Assembly (NCBI RefSeq): GCF_016802725.1
Contig: NC_052678.1
Coordinates: 1,466,501-1,530,500 of the forward strand
Reading direction: 5' to 3'
Length of the DNA stretch: 64,000 nt
Source of the DNA: Solenopsis invicta
Taxonomy: Eukaryota; Arthropoda; Insecta; Hymenoptera; Formicidae
Position 1 is the first letter of the stretch. Every line of letters begins with the position of its first letter. Of this stretch, positions 11,403 through 22,140 are shown one piece after another. A model generated the notes under the pieces. It did not search any database, had not been told where the DNA came from, and saw only the letters and a program-made list of their open reading frames with translations. A program made the translations under genes and the position numbers.

Positions 11403-12351
11403 TAATAATTGATTAAGTCAATAATCAAATTAATAGTAATGACATTAATGATGCTAAGCATCTATTATGGCAGTGATGCGAATAAGAATCCCATTCAAAT
11501 ACTGTAAAGAATTTATTGCAAAAAATAACATATAAGTCAGGGAATTTTATATACCATTACAAAAAACGTAACAATGTGTACTAATATTTTCAAATTTATA
11601 AATTATACAATACATACGTACTATCTGGACTTTGAAAGCAATTAAAACAAACAAACGGCGGAATAGGGAAGGTGAATCGGACGAGCTGTCGATCGAATCA
11701 CGAAGGCGCGATCGTCGAGGTTTGTTGGCTTTTCGAGAATGCGCCCTTGTTGAAATCGCATTGTTCGTAAACATATGTTCTCTCCCGTGGGCGTACGAGA
11801 AGGAGTGAACGAGACGAAGCGAACGAGAAGGACGAAGGAAAACGGACGACGAGCGAGCAGCGGCAGTCTAGCATCACCTGGACGAGGAGCACGCGCCTTT
11901 TGCTCCGACGGGAAGGCTCGGAAAGGGGGAGGGAACGGGGGGGAGGGGAAAGAAGGGGGTCGAATGTCTCTCCCTATGAATATCGATGCAACGTGCGTAT
12001 TGTGGTCGCGAGGCCGCTCCGTCGCACGGCGCGTCGCCATAATGCGCTCGTATAACATCGCGACTCCACGTAACGACATTAAGCTCTTGGCCACAATGGA
12101 TGCGTGACCTGCCGCACTCACGGCCGTGAAAAGCGGCTCGTCCGGAACCCTTCGGTTCGCAATGAAAATCCTTTTAAACGCGCAAGCCCACGCTGCTCGG
12201 CGAATTGCCGTACAAAAGGATGTTTTTCGCAACCCCGAAACTACGTTGCGACTGATGTGTCACCTCCGCATCATCATTGTGACGCTTACAGAATTCACAA
12301 TTGGGAAGAAACTACTTTTGTTCCCGACAAATTACTGATTTAGGTGAGAGT
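11403..12351. other. AT-rich flank, then CpG-rich patch
   Basis: 11403-11640 is AT-rich. 11640-12300 is CpG-rich with a G-rich run near 11925-11962. Several long overlapping frames occur on both strands (for example 11642-12232 -, 11775-12107 +). They overlap in several frames, lack any motif and are Arg/Ser-rich, which is typical of chance frames in GC-rich DNA. A real exon here is possible but not supported. Confidence 0.5.
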
Positions 12352-12466
12352 TGCCAAATTGCGTATCACTTAAGTTCTTTTTCTTTTTATTACATTTTCC
12401 ATTTCATATTGATTTGTATGCAAATGAACGTTGAGAAATGTGGCTTGATGTTACAAGTACTTTTTA

Positions 12467-13483
12467 CTATAGAGAGAAAAAAAAGCAATTATTATAATTA
12501 TTATAATCATTTTCGATATCAACTATATATTTATACTTGCTTTAACCATGTAAATTATAACTATTAGTTATTACTACGCAAATAGTAAACAAATGTCTAA
12601 CAAATGAAAAGTTTACTATAATGATGTATGCATTAGAGATGAAAAAAACATATTTTTGAATCCGAAATAAGAAATTAAGTAAAAAAATTAGTGCTTTTTA
12701 CGGTAAAAATCAATATTTTGCCAAAATATAAAAAAAAACATAGAATTTATTTTTCTTCATATTTATTATAAAAACATTTAACATACGTTTGACACTATTT
12801 CAATATTTTTGTGTTTCTAAAGATTAAACAAACATAAAAGAGATGTGTTTGTTCGAATAACATGAGATTTGAAATAATTTCTTGCTTCCTACGGTCAATG
12901 ATCTCCATCGTCGGCAGGTATTTATTGTCATTGTACTACATTTTGATCGTTTACACTTTTCCTTATACAGAAATCTTTTGAATGAATGTGAAAACTAAAT
13001 TCTCAAATAACATTACCTATAGCGTTAAATGTCGAAAACTATATACATTCGAGTAAAAAACTTTTTAAGACTGGAGTAAAAGATTGTTTTCTACTGAATC
13101 TTTTTACTCAAAACTTCTAGTTTTTTTTCAGTCATTTTCATCTCTCGTATGTATTTACTACCTACAGAAATATTCTTGTCATTTTTACCATCTACATCTT
13201 GATATTATATTGTATTAATATTTGAAATTAGCAAAATTTATAGTAAAATTTCTTTATGGTTGATAGAACTATAAATACAATGCTATTATTACAAACAGTA
13301 AAGCAATAATTATAAAATTGGAACTCTTAACCGTAATTGTTTCTATTTAACCATAGATTATTACTCGTAGATTACTTATTAAAACTAATATTTTAATCAA
13401 TTTTATTTTAAACTATAATTATTTTACCATGTAATTATAGTATCAAATGTAATCATAATATCAAACATTTTTTTCATTGTACA
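12467..13483 (+). repeat. Repeat family Y, copy 2 (inserted in X, itself interrupted)
   Basis: The ends read TACTATAGAGAGAAAAAAAA on the left and, reverse-complemented, GTACAATGAAAAAAATG on the right. It aligns with 819-1223 (opposite strand) and 45239-45716 (same strand). Without the hAT-like element and its duplicated 8-bp target it would be about 496 bp. It lies exactly where X copy A has continuous sequence, so it probably inserted into X. No coding capacity. Confidence 0.65.
12634..13146. mobile_element. hAT-like non-autonomous element
   Basis: A 513-bp element. The left end is TAGAGATGAAAA; the right end reverse-complemented is GAGAGATGAAAA. It is flanked by an 8-bp near-perfect duplication, GTATGCAT (12626-12633) and GTATGTAT (13147-13154). 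An 8-bp target duplication with AGAGATG-type ends is characteristic of the hAT superfamily. No transposase is present. It interrupts repeat Y, whose sequence continues on both sides. Confidence 0.75.
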
Positions 13484-13685
13484 ATATTTAATCTTTTATC
13501 AATAATAAATTAATTTATTACAAGCCTTTTTGCAATGTGTTGTAAAAGGCATCATATGGTACCTGGTTTGTGGATTTTCTATCTATTAAATCATAATATT
13601 TGAAATCATAAGATTTGAAAATATTGAATTTATGAATAAAAATTAATTATAAATTAAAATAATTCAAATTAAAAGAAATCAACTA

Positions 13686-13966
13686 CAGTAGAGCCTTACA
13701 TATCCAAAGTTCCATTATCCGAATACTTAATATTCGAACATTCTATTATTTGAATGTTATAACATATTATGAAATAAATTTTGTTTTCTTTACGTAAAGA
13801 ATTTAAGTTTTTTTTAAATATATATGAAGCCCTGTTTGTTAAAAATTTTAGTTTCTGCTTAAATAAATAAAATTTAATATAAAAATATATTTATTTTATT
13901 ATCCGAAAATTTCTTTATCCGAACAATTTTGTCTCCCTATTATTTTGGATATGGGAGGCTATACTG
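13686..13966. mobile_element. pogo/Tigger-like MITE
   Basis: A 281-bp element. The left end is CAGTAGAGCCTTACATATCC; the right end reverse-complemented is CAGTATAGCCTCCCATATCC. Both continue into ATTATCCGAA-like sequence. TA flanks each end (13684-13685, 13967-13968). CAGT-start ends with TA duplications fit the pogo branch of Tc1/mariner. It interrupts repeat X copy B; no coding capacity. Confidence 0.8.
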
Positions 13967-14195
13967 TAATACTAAATATATTAATTTATTTTATTAAAAA
14001 AAGGATAAAATATTTAATAATCAACAAATAACAGTAATAAAAAGATAAGAAATAAAACTGGCTTAAATTTATTTTTGCAATTGACATATTTTTATTCACA
14101 TTATATATTTTAATTTTATTATTATTACTTATCAGTTTTATATTAACAGTATAAGTAATAATATTATAAAATTTGTGATAGTACGATTTAGAACA

Positions 14196-15915
14196 TTTTA
14201 TAAATTTCACAAAAATATTAATTTAATTTTTATACTTATTGTAAATATATAAATGCAATAAATTTAAAATAAACCCTCTTTTATGAAAACATGAAAATTT
14301 AATATAAAATTGCACAATTATATTAACATCAGCTACATAAATTGATCAAAAGTTAATATTAGTCAATCTGATTTTTTAGAGTGCTGTTAGCATACACAAA
14401 ACAAAATGTAACCTGTTAAATTTTTTTCTGTATTTCTTATTTCTGTTTTTGTCATTAAATATTATTTGTTATTAAACAGAAATACAGAAATATTGATGAG
14501 GTACAATTTTGGCGACAGGTACGCGTTTTGCAACTCTCCCCTATCTATCCTCCGTTCTCAAATAACACGAATGTTATGAAAGTTCTGTATCTATTAACAG
14601 CAGAAATATTTTCAATAATCTAATCTTATTTAATTTGCCAACGTAAAAGAAATTTCTCTTAATGCGTCTTGTAAATTTACGAGAATCAATATCGCGTATG
14701 TCACCGTAGAGATTTTTGATAAACAATCGATCGAAGGTCGCTCGATGGATCTTGCTGGCTCTCGCTTCTCCGTCATACTCGTGTGCATGTACACGTGCAG
14801 ATTTGTGTCATCGAGGCGCGCAAACGATCACCGCGCAAACGATCACACCTTTTTATTTCTTCTCGTGTGCTTTCCTCTTATAATCTTCCACGCGCGTTCT
14901 TTAATAGCAGCCGCGAATCGAATGCGCATGGCGTTGGGCGAAAAGCAATTATCCTCGCTCGTGATCGACCAAGGTGAAAAAAATTGATTTAAAATGCACG
15001 ATAATCGTGCGTATTACTTGGTTTAAGACAATTGGAAATAAAAATCGACATAGGCTCCTTTATCGCATCCGCGCGGGTATATTTCATTGTATCACAAAAG
15101 TCACTTTATTCATAGTACACGGAAGACTGTCCGAGAGAAATGATTACTGCCATAAAACGATGTGAGACGGCCATTTACGAGCACGAAGACGTATCCCGAA
15201 CGCGTATGTCAAGGGCGCGAATGCTTATATTTGTGCCGCGCAACATTAAGTTGGCGTTTAATTTTGATCGAACGAACAGCTGGTGCTTACTCGCGCGCAT
15301 CACTCGTAAATTTGATTTCTTTAGGTCGTTCCTTCGCCGCCTTCGACATCGCGCGATTCATCCCTCCGTGCATATCGACGTACGATCAGTTTAACGAGAC
15401 TCAACGATGCAAGTAAATACATTCTTCGATCGCTTATACAGCAAATAAACGCGATTTTCATAAACAGATGCGTCCCCAAAAAGATTTTTAAGAAATAGAC
15501 TGCCAACGTATGGTCGCGAACAGGTGCCAACGTATCTCTGTTCATGAATTATTCCATTAATATTTCATAATCTCGTAATTTCAGATGCACAAATTAATTA
15601 AATAGAGGAAAGTTATCTAAACCAGCATACTATTCTGTTTTTGAATAATATTTCTTAAATAAAAGCTAAAAATAAAATAATAAAGGAGATAGGTCAATGA
15701 TGAGCTATCAGAGGGTGGAAAAAACATGTTTAATTTAAAAACAATGTTTAAATAAATTGATGAACAAAGTAATAAAACATGACTTTATTTATTAAACAAA
15801 AAAGTTTGTGAAATTAAAAGAATTTAATTTAAACATGAAGCTGTGCTAAAAATGAAGAAACGCACCAGTATACTTCTCCGCAAAAATATAAATTTAATCT
15901 TACTTATGATAATCT
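14196..15915. other. AT-rich DNA then CpG-rich patch
   Basis: 14196-14680 is AT-rich. 14690-15440 is CpG-rich and includes a perfect 15-bp tandem duplication (CGCGCAAACGATCAC) at 14817-14846. Overlapping frames (14745-14987, 15140-15394, 15162-15416) show no domain. 15440-15915 returns to AT-rich sequence. Confidence 0.5.
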
Positions 15916-16369
15916 CCTAAGTACTACAATGTTCCTAGAATATTATATGAAAATTATTAAAAATTAAAATAATATTAAAATAATATTCTGAGAATATCAT
16001 TCAATATTTTTAATACTATTGTAATATTATAGGAATATTGTATTTTAATGTTACAATATATCCGCTTTATTCGTCGTATATTATTTTAATATCTCTGGAA
16101 TATTATGAAAATGTTCTACGAATATCATTTTTGTTAGAAAATTAATGCGAATTATTATGCATAAAATATTCATGAACTTTATAATTATTACATTTCAAAG
16201 TTATGATGTTTTCGATCATTTACAATATTGAAGTGAATAATATTTACTTTTTATATAATATTCGTATAACATTATTAGGAGTAGACATATGTATAACCAT
16301 GTTTTATTAATACTTAATAATATCTCAGGAATATTATTTAATATTAATTAATATTGTAGCGCTTATAGG
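15916..16369. repeat. AATATT-rich MITE-like element
   Basis: The ends pair imperfectly: CCTAAGTACTACAATGTT on the left, and CCTATAAGCGCTACAATATT as the reverse complement of the right. The interior is a field of degenerate GGAATATTAT and AATATT words on both strands, so the element can fold at many points. About 454 bp, no coding capacity, superfamily unknown. Confidence 0.55.
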
Positions 16370-18535
16370 GCAATATTGGCGACTTTCCTTTACATAAAGT
16401 GAAGACCTAATTAACGTTCATATGGATTATTAAAATTCGATCACCTACACAATTCTCTCGAATATAAAAATTATCTACCCAACTGAAGACATCCATGACT
16501 TTACGAACTGCAGTAGGCTAATGTAACTTAAAAATGCCGATAGCATTAACTGAATAATCCCAGACTGTCATTTAACGTCGCATCTCTCTTAGCGCATCTT
16601 CGGGCAACACTCGTAACACTCGACCGTAAATTGGTCAGCTAATTATCGTCAATTATAAACGCAGACGCGTGCACTTGCGCGAGAGGAGATCACGTTATCG
16701 AGAGAGGAATCTCCTCATTTTGTGCTACTTGCGATACGAAAGCTGATTGATGCGATTCCGCTTAATGAGAATCCACGTCCGACGTTCTTACGAAATAACA
16801 AAAGACAGAGAAATTGTGACGAGAGGAGGAATCTTTCAAAAAGCGATTATTTGTGAGAAAGAGCAAGAATAGGATCTCTATATCTTACATCTGAAAGCAG
16901 GCACGAGATGTACAAGATCGGCCGGCCCTGGCGACTGATCGCGCACAGTAGCACTTGTTGCAAAAGTCCCGAAATCAGGTCATTCGTACATAACACCTTG
17001 CGCGATTCCCTCGAGAGGCGGCACGAGTGAAAGAGAGAGAGAGAGAGGTCTCGAGAAGCTCTGCAAAGTGTGTGAGAAAGTGGAACGGGGCCCGCGAAGA
17101 AGACGTGGCGTACGAGACGAGGGAGAGAGTCCGTCAGAACGGGTCCCCCTCGAACTACGTAAATAAAACGTTTTGTAGCCTGTTTTGGAAGTGCGGTCGT
17201 ACTGGCCCACCTAGGGAAGAGAAGGGCTACCTGCTTCTCTTTCCTCAGGCCCGGGTTTGAGGTCTTCATTCAGTCCGTTTCAGCCCGGGACCACGTCGTA
17301 GCCAAAGCCATTGACTTCTCGCAACGAGAGGAACGAAAGGGGGTACCCTCCCGATAAAGAAGGGCACAGAAGGAAAGAAAGAGAGAGAGGGGGAGGGAAG
17401 GGGCACGGGCAGGAGAGAAAAAATTCTTCCGATATGGGGTAAGGGACAATGGACGCGTCATCCGTGTCCAGATCTAACTCTTCGTACAGATATAATCGCC
17501 TGGGAATCCGCGATTTCAAGGCAGCGACGGGAGCTTCTTTTAGAATGACTTCTCTTGGAGTGCGGGTGGGGATGATGGAATGAAAAGGATATCGAGAGTC
17601 GTACGCGTCGTACGCGTCGAAAGGATCTCTGGACAATGATCGTTTGGCGTCTCCTCTCCCCCTCTCTCGTGCGTGTGGCGGATCCCATATTAGTGATCCA
17701 TCACGCGAGTAATAAAAGGCGCAGTGACTTCTTCGCCGTGCTTGATCGCGACTCGATCCCACATTAATCTGTCATGAAACGTGAGATCAGATAAGGCAAG
17801 TGCACGGCTTTTCTCTGTGTCTCTCTCTCTCTTTCTCTCTCTTCCCCCTCTTGTTCTATTTTTTTTTTTTACGCGAGAGCCGGTGTCACGCGGGTATCCG
17901 TGAAGTCTCATGATAAGAGACGATGGGGGTAGCATTACTGGATCTATGAAAACGAAACGATAGCGAACGCGACACAGAACTTTTTACGCCGACTAGATCC
18001 CGCGGACGGCAACGCAGTTGTCGCTGGTAAGAAAAATATTTTGAACAACTCGAAAATGTTTTCATTCAATCCTCGAGAAAGCTTCCTACAATTGTTAAAA
18101 CACTTCGATAAATATAAGATGCTTGTATTTGCATTTTTATAGACGAATGTTATTTACGTACGTATATAAACGATTGATACGTGATAAATTGGGCGATAGA
18201 TAAGGAATCGTATAGAGATACAGAAGAATAATTGCCGTAATTACATTTTGCTCATGGTCAGCGCGGTAACCTTAACGGTCGAATGCATTACCTCTTGTTC
18301 CCTCTTTTTCTTCTCTCTTCCTCTTTCCCTTCCTCTCTTTCCTTTCAAACTTTTGCAGCTGCGACATTTTTCTAGCCGCGTTTGTGCACGCGCGTGTAAG
18401 TGCCGCGAGCAGGATAGGTACGTACATGTAACACAGTCTGCGAAAATTTTTTTTAAACGTAAGGATTCACCTGGCGCCGTTCAATATAATTGCGTCTAAC
18501 AAACCACAAATATGTTGTATATAAAATTCCGCACT
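16370..18535. other. CpG- and GAGA-rich patch
   Basis: One of the longest CpG-rich stretches here. It contains GAGAGAGAGAGAG at about 17033-17046, a purine run near 17365-17400 and a CT run at about 17818-17842; GA repeats are binding sites for GAGA-type factors in insects. Long overlapping frames on both strands (17280-17762 -, 17027-17260 +) look like chance. It holds the 44-codon candidate at 17449. A promoter or enhancer is possible but not shown. Confidence 0.5.
17449..17583 (+). CDS. Possible 44-aa small ORF or exon (unrecognised)
   Basis: The ATG at 17449 is in good context (GACAATGG) and the frame runs 44 codons to TGA at 17581-17583. The product starts MDASSVSRSNSSYRYNRLG and has balanced, protein-like composition, unlike the Arg/Ser-heavy chance frames around it. 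No domain recognised and no clear splice donor found. An overlapping minus-strand frame (17280-17762) is the competing interpretation. Weak. Confidence 0.2.
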   Translation: MDASSVSRSNSSYRYNRLGIRDFKAATGASFRMTSLGVRVGMME

Positions 18536-19346
18536 ACACTGAAAGAAATGGAAATTTAAGTAATAGTTACTAAATTTCTTTTTCAATGCAATGTAATTAA
18601 TTTAATGATCCAACATAATTATTTCCATATCTGTATTTTCAACGAAATCGTTCTTCACAATGCACTAAGAATTATTTATTATCAAATAAATTATTCTCAA
18701 TTCTAACAAACTATTCAGATTGAAATGCATTGGACTACATCCGGTGTGACAGTTGCTAATGCAAATGCAGCTGTTCTTCCAATATTTCCACACGTGGAAA
18801 AACCACTATGAAAAAAACCATATGGACAAAACCATCATACGTGAATTAACAAGATATATTTAGTTCAGTAAATTTTGGTAAAAATAAACAGAATTTTTGG
18901 TTAATTACAATTAAATTGTATTTTGTTATGCATACCGGAATATTCAGATACAATAACTATAAGTATCTGAATACTTTCTGGTTGGATCTACAAATCTTTT
19001 GGTATATAGCAGGAACGCGATAACACCATTAGATGGATGCGATGGCGTTCTATTTTTTATAAGAAAAAAATCACATACAATAGAATAAAAAGCGCAGCAT
19101 TAAGATATTTCTTGTTAATATTCTAATAAAATGATTTACGAATTCCTAAGATTCCTAGAATTTAAAAACGAAAGTAAATAAAAGATGTATTTTAACAGTA
19201 CAGTTTTTAGTTCCGTAATAAAGATTAATTCAGAAATTTGACAATTTCTACAAAAATTTTCTGATTAGTTTCGAATAGACATATTGTATATTTGAATCTA
19301 CCAGATTTTTAATTAAAGCAATTGGATTTTTTTTTCAATGTAGTCG
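18536..19346 (+). repeat. Repeat family W, copy 1
   Basis: The ends are CACTACACTGAAAGAAA on the left and ACTACATTGAAAAAAAAA as the reverse complement of the right. From about 18838 to 19346 it aligns along its length, in opposite orientation, with 39815-40326. Shared blocks: AATTTTGGTRAAAATAAA, TTACAATTAAAT, CCGGAAYATTCAGAT, TTGGATCTACAAA, GATGGCGTTCTATTT, AATTCAG and GAATCTACCA. The left 300 bp is not shared, so either copy 2 is truncated or this copy is composite. No coding capacity. Confidence 0.65.
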
Positions 19347-19823
19347 AGATCAGAATACATGCAATCTAGTTATCTCAATCAAAATGCAAGTAACCATATT
19401 TGTCTGATTAATTTAATTAAAATTATGGGTCGTTTATTTTTCACCAAATTATCGAGTTGTTATATACATTTTTTTAATTAATTCAATCATTTTCTTCATT
19501 TAATGAGAATTTCATTAAATAGACGTTTTTAAATGGCTTCATAAGGAATAATCAAATGGATTTAATCCTAGTTCCCCACACATATTTTTGGTTACCTTCC
19601 TTCCCACCTATGTTTATGTAACCCTGTAACTTTGCTATATCTCTGAACAGAAAGCACATTTTTAGCTCATAATATATAAAATTGATACCTGAGAGTCTGA
19701 TAAAGGCGACCAAGACCTGAATCAAAAATACTTTATTCTTAAGTAATTACAACTTTTTTAAAATTGTATTGCACAAAATCGCAAATAATGAGTCTTGCAT
19801 GAAGTCAGATCATGTATGAGGAG
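19347..19823. other. AT-rich non-coding DNA
   Basis: Nothing recognisable: no open frame with a known motif and no paired repeat. Confidence 0.6.
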
Positions 19824-19825
19824 CT

Positions 19826-20260
19826 AGGGTTAAGTCCGCAACCTTGCAATGTAGATGGTTCCATAGCGGAACCACTTCGCCAATCCAAGAATTTGGAAAA
19901 TTTCTGTCAAGATACTATCTTGCATGTCTACTATCGTAAGATGATACTCCACTGCGTTGAAGCCGCATTGTTTCTTGGATATGTAACGGCAAATCCTCCA
20001 ATATATCTAAAAAGTTTATGATAAAAAATTTGACATAATTGTCGTCTCTCATCCTATTCGGAAAAAAGCACGCTAATGAGTTGGTCGTCTATAATCCTAG
20101 CTGAAATATTTAACTTCCATCAAACTTAAAAGTTTTGTTCTTGGATACCACTTCACAATAATAAACGAGTGAAACAGCATCTTGACAGAAAGTTTCTAAA
20201 TTCTTGGACTGGCCGAGAACGGTTCCGGAACGGTTCACAAAATTGCTTAACTTAAACCCA
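19826..20260. repeat. Imperfect fold-back repeat, about 435 bp
   Basis: The arms at about 19826-19935 and 20150-20260 pair with each other. The clearest shared block is CCARTCCAAGAATTTRGAAA followed by TTTCTGTCAAGATRCT; GGAACC and GGGTTTAAGT-like words lie further out. The 69-codon frame at 19812-20021 runs through the left arm and is probably not a gene. Family unknown. Confidence 0.6.
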
Positions 20261-21198
20261 CTTAATTATTTTTTATAGGACTATTAAAAAAATTTATGTA
20301 TCAAAATGTGGAATGCTAGAAAATTTGAAAGAACAGCTGCAGCAACCATTACACCGATATATATTGCAAATATGTGTGAATAAAAAGTATCTTATATATG
20401 TGCATAAATTGGTTTTTCGTGTAAAAATAACAGCGTGTTACGTATTAAGCTACGAAGAGTTTAAATATGTAAATTCATCTTTATATGATATTGTTTATTT
20501 TATTTTTCACATAAAAACTACATATATCACACACACAAATCAAGCACTTTTTACACACTTGGGTTTGAAGTGTGGTTCAATGTGCACAAGAAAATCTTAT
20601 CCGCAGAGCGAATGTGTGTTTACAAATGGAAGCATTTCGAGCATAATTAATGCCTTAAAACATTCAATTAGTCCTTTTCAAGACAAAAATAGTTTTAGAA
20701 TTGGAACAATAATCTTAGATCACAATCATTCAAGTGTTATCTATTTATTTTAGTAGATAAACCAAAATATCATCTCGTTCTTTCTCTAAGTGAATAAAAG
20801 ACATTTTTTTCACACAAAACAAAAACTTTTATTTACATAGAAAGCAAAGCGACATAACTTTTTTGAAACCTAATTAATACTTTCAGTCGCTGTGCTTCAA
20901 AGCTGTTAATTAGAAAATATTTTCTCATTAAATAAGTTATATTCAAAATAACGATTAGATACATAGTTTTTATAAAATCTTTAGCGAAATAATAAAAGAG
21001 CGTGCATGCTTAAGCACCTTTAATTTCTGCGTAATTAACAACACTAATTTGTTAACTTAAAGATGCTCTTATTTAAAGAATAATATTCAAAAGCAATTTT
21101 GCCAAAGAAAAAAATTGCTCCTTTTGCTACGGATAATTGCACTGCGTATTCCACAAATTGTGAAATACCCTGTATACATATAGAATGTTATTCTCTCT

Positions 21199-21267
<69 letters not shown>

Positions 21268-22140
21268 CTGTTCAAATTAATATTATAAATTCACTCATGT
21301 TCCATAAATTGCTAAAAATAGCATTTTTTAATCATTTAATTTTACGTAATTATTTTAATTAAATTAATTATAATTCAATCACAACAAAACGTAACTTCAC
21401 GATTTAAATGCTAAAAGACAAGGTTTTTTTTTTCTAGAAAATTTCACTTTTTTTTTATAAAATCCATGCATGGAAAAAACTGGTTTACTCTTTATGATTT
21501 CTATAATCAACAAAAACTTGTCTTCTCTATTAAAACTAAAATAAATAGAAAACAATAAAAAAATTGTGTCAATAGAAACAGTGTTTTTCAATTTAAGCTT
21601 TATATAAAATAAAATCTGTAGAATGGATTAGTGAATCGACATAGCAAATTAATTATTATTTTTATTAAATGTTGAATAATAAACACAAACCAGATCTATA
21701 GATTTTTTTATTTTTGTTGTCTTGTTTTTTTTATTAAATTAAAAATTTATATAAAATTTATATCTCTAAAAATTTTGTTTTAAAAATGCATCTCACACAT
21801 CATTTTAAATTAAAAATACTTTATTATTATAAGAGTTCGTTATTATCAGTTTCATTTTTTTAAATTAGTTTCATTTTTTTCAGTCATGGTGATTTATTGA
21901 TTAAAGCGAAAATGTTCACTTGCATAAAATTAAATAAATATTATATAATTAAAAAGAAAACGTGTTGTTCCAATTATAATATCGTGACAGAGAAACTCGA
22001 TCAAATCATAATTACTTACTTATTACATTAATTACATTATTATAAATTCCATGCGTCTGTATACCTATACTGATATACGTAACATTTTTCGAGTGTGGAA
22101 GAAAACAAAGAAAAAAGAGAGAGAGAGAGAGAAAGTGGGC
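20261..22140. other. AT-rich DNA with a CT microsatellite
   Basis: AT-rich throughout except for the CT array at 21192-21264. A 146-codon frame at 20313-20753 (+) is long for AT-rich DNA. It contains mixed residues but no motif I recognise, and there is no clear splice site or promoter. It could be a relic of a mobile-element protein; I cannot support that. A GA run lies at 22116-22132. Confidence 0.5.
21192..21264 (+). repeat. (CT)n microsatellite
   Basis: A near-perfect CT dinucleotide array of about 70 bases, preceded by a short C run. The leucine/serine-rich frame across it is an artefact of the repeat. Confidence 0.95.

Larger units (their letters stand above)
12352..14195 (+). repeat. 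Repeat family X, copy B (interrupted)
   Basis: Three separated blocks (12352-12466, 13484-13685 and 13967-14195) together realign with the uninterrupted copy at 6575-7085. The first holds GTTGCCAAATTGCGTA and GCAAATGAACGTTG; the second starts CAATATTTAATCTTTTA; the third ends GTGATAGTACGATTTAGAA. The gaps are filled by repeat Y (which carries a hAT-like element) and a pogo-like element. Copy A acts as the pre-insertion state. Confidence 0.65.

Noticed and set aside
11642..12232. 196-codon minus-strand frame
   Set aside because: Overlaps several other frames on both strands in CpG-rich DNA, has no domain and no supporting splice sites.
20313..20753. 146-codon frame in AT-rich DNA
   Set aside because: Considered as a transposon-protein relic, but no motif from known transposase, reverse transcriptase or gag families could be recognised.
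21099..21362. 87-codon Ser/Leu-rich frame
   Set aside because: Produced by the CT microsatellite.
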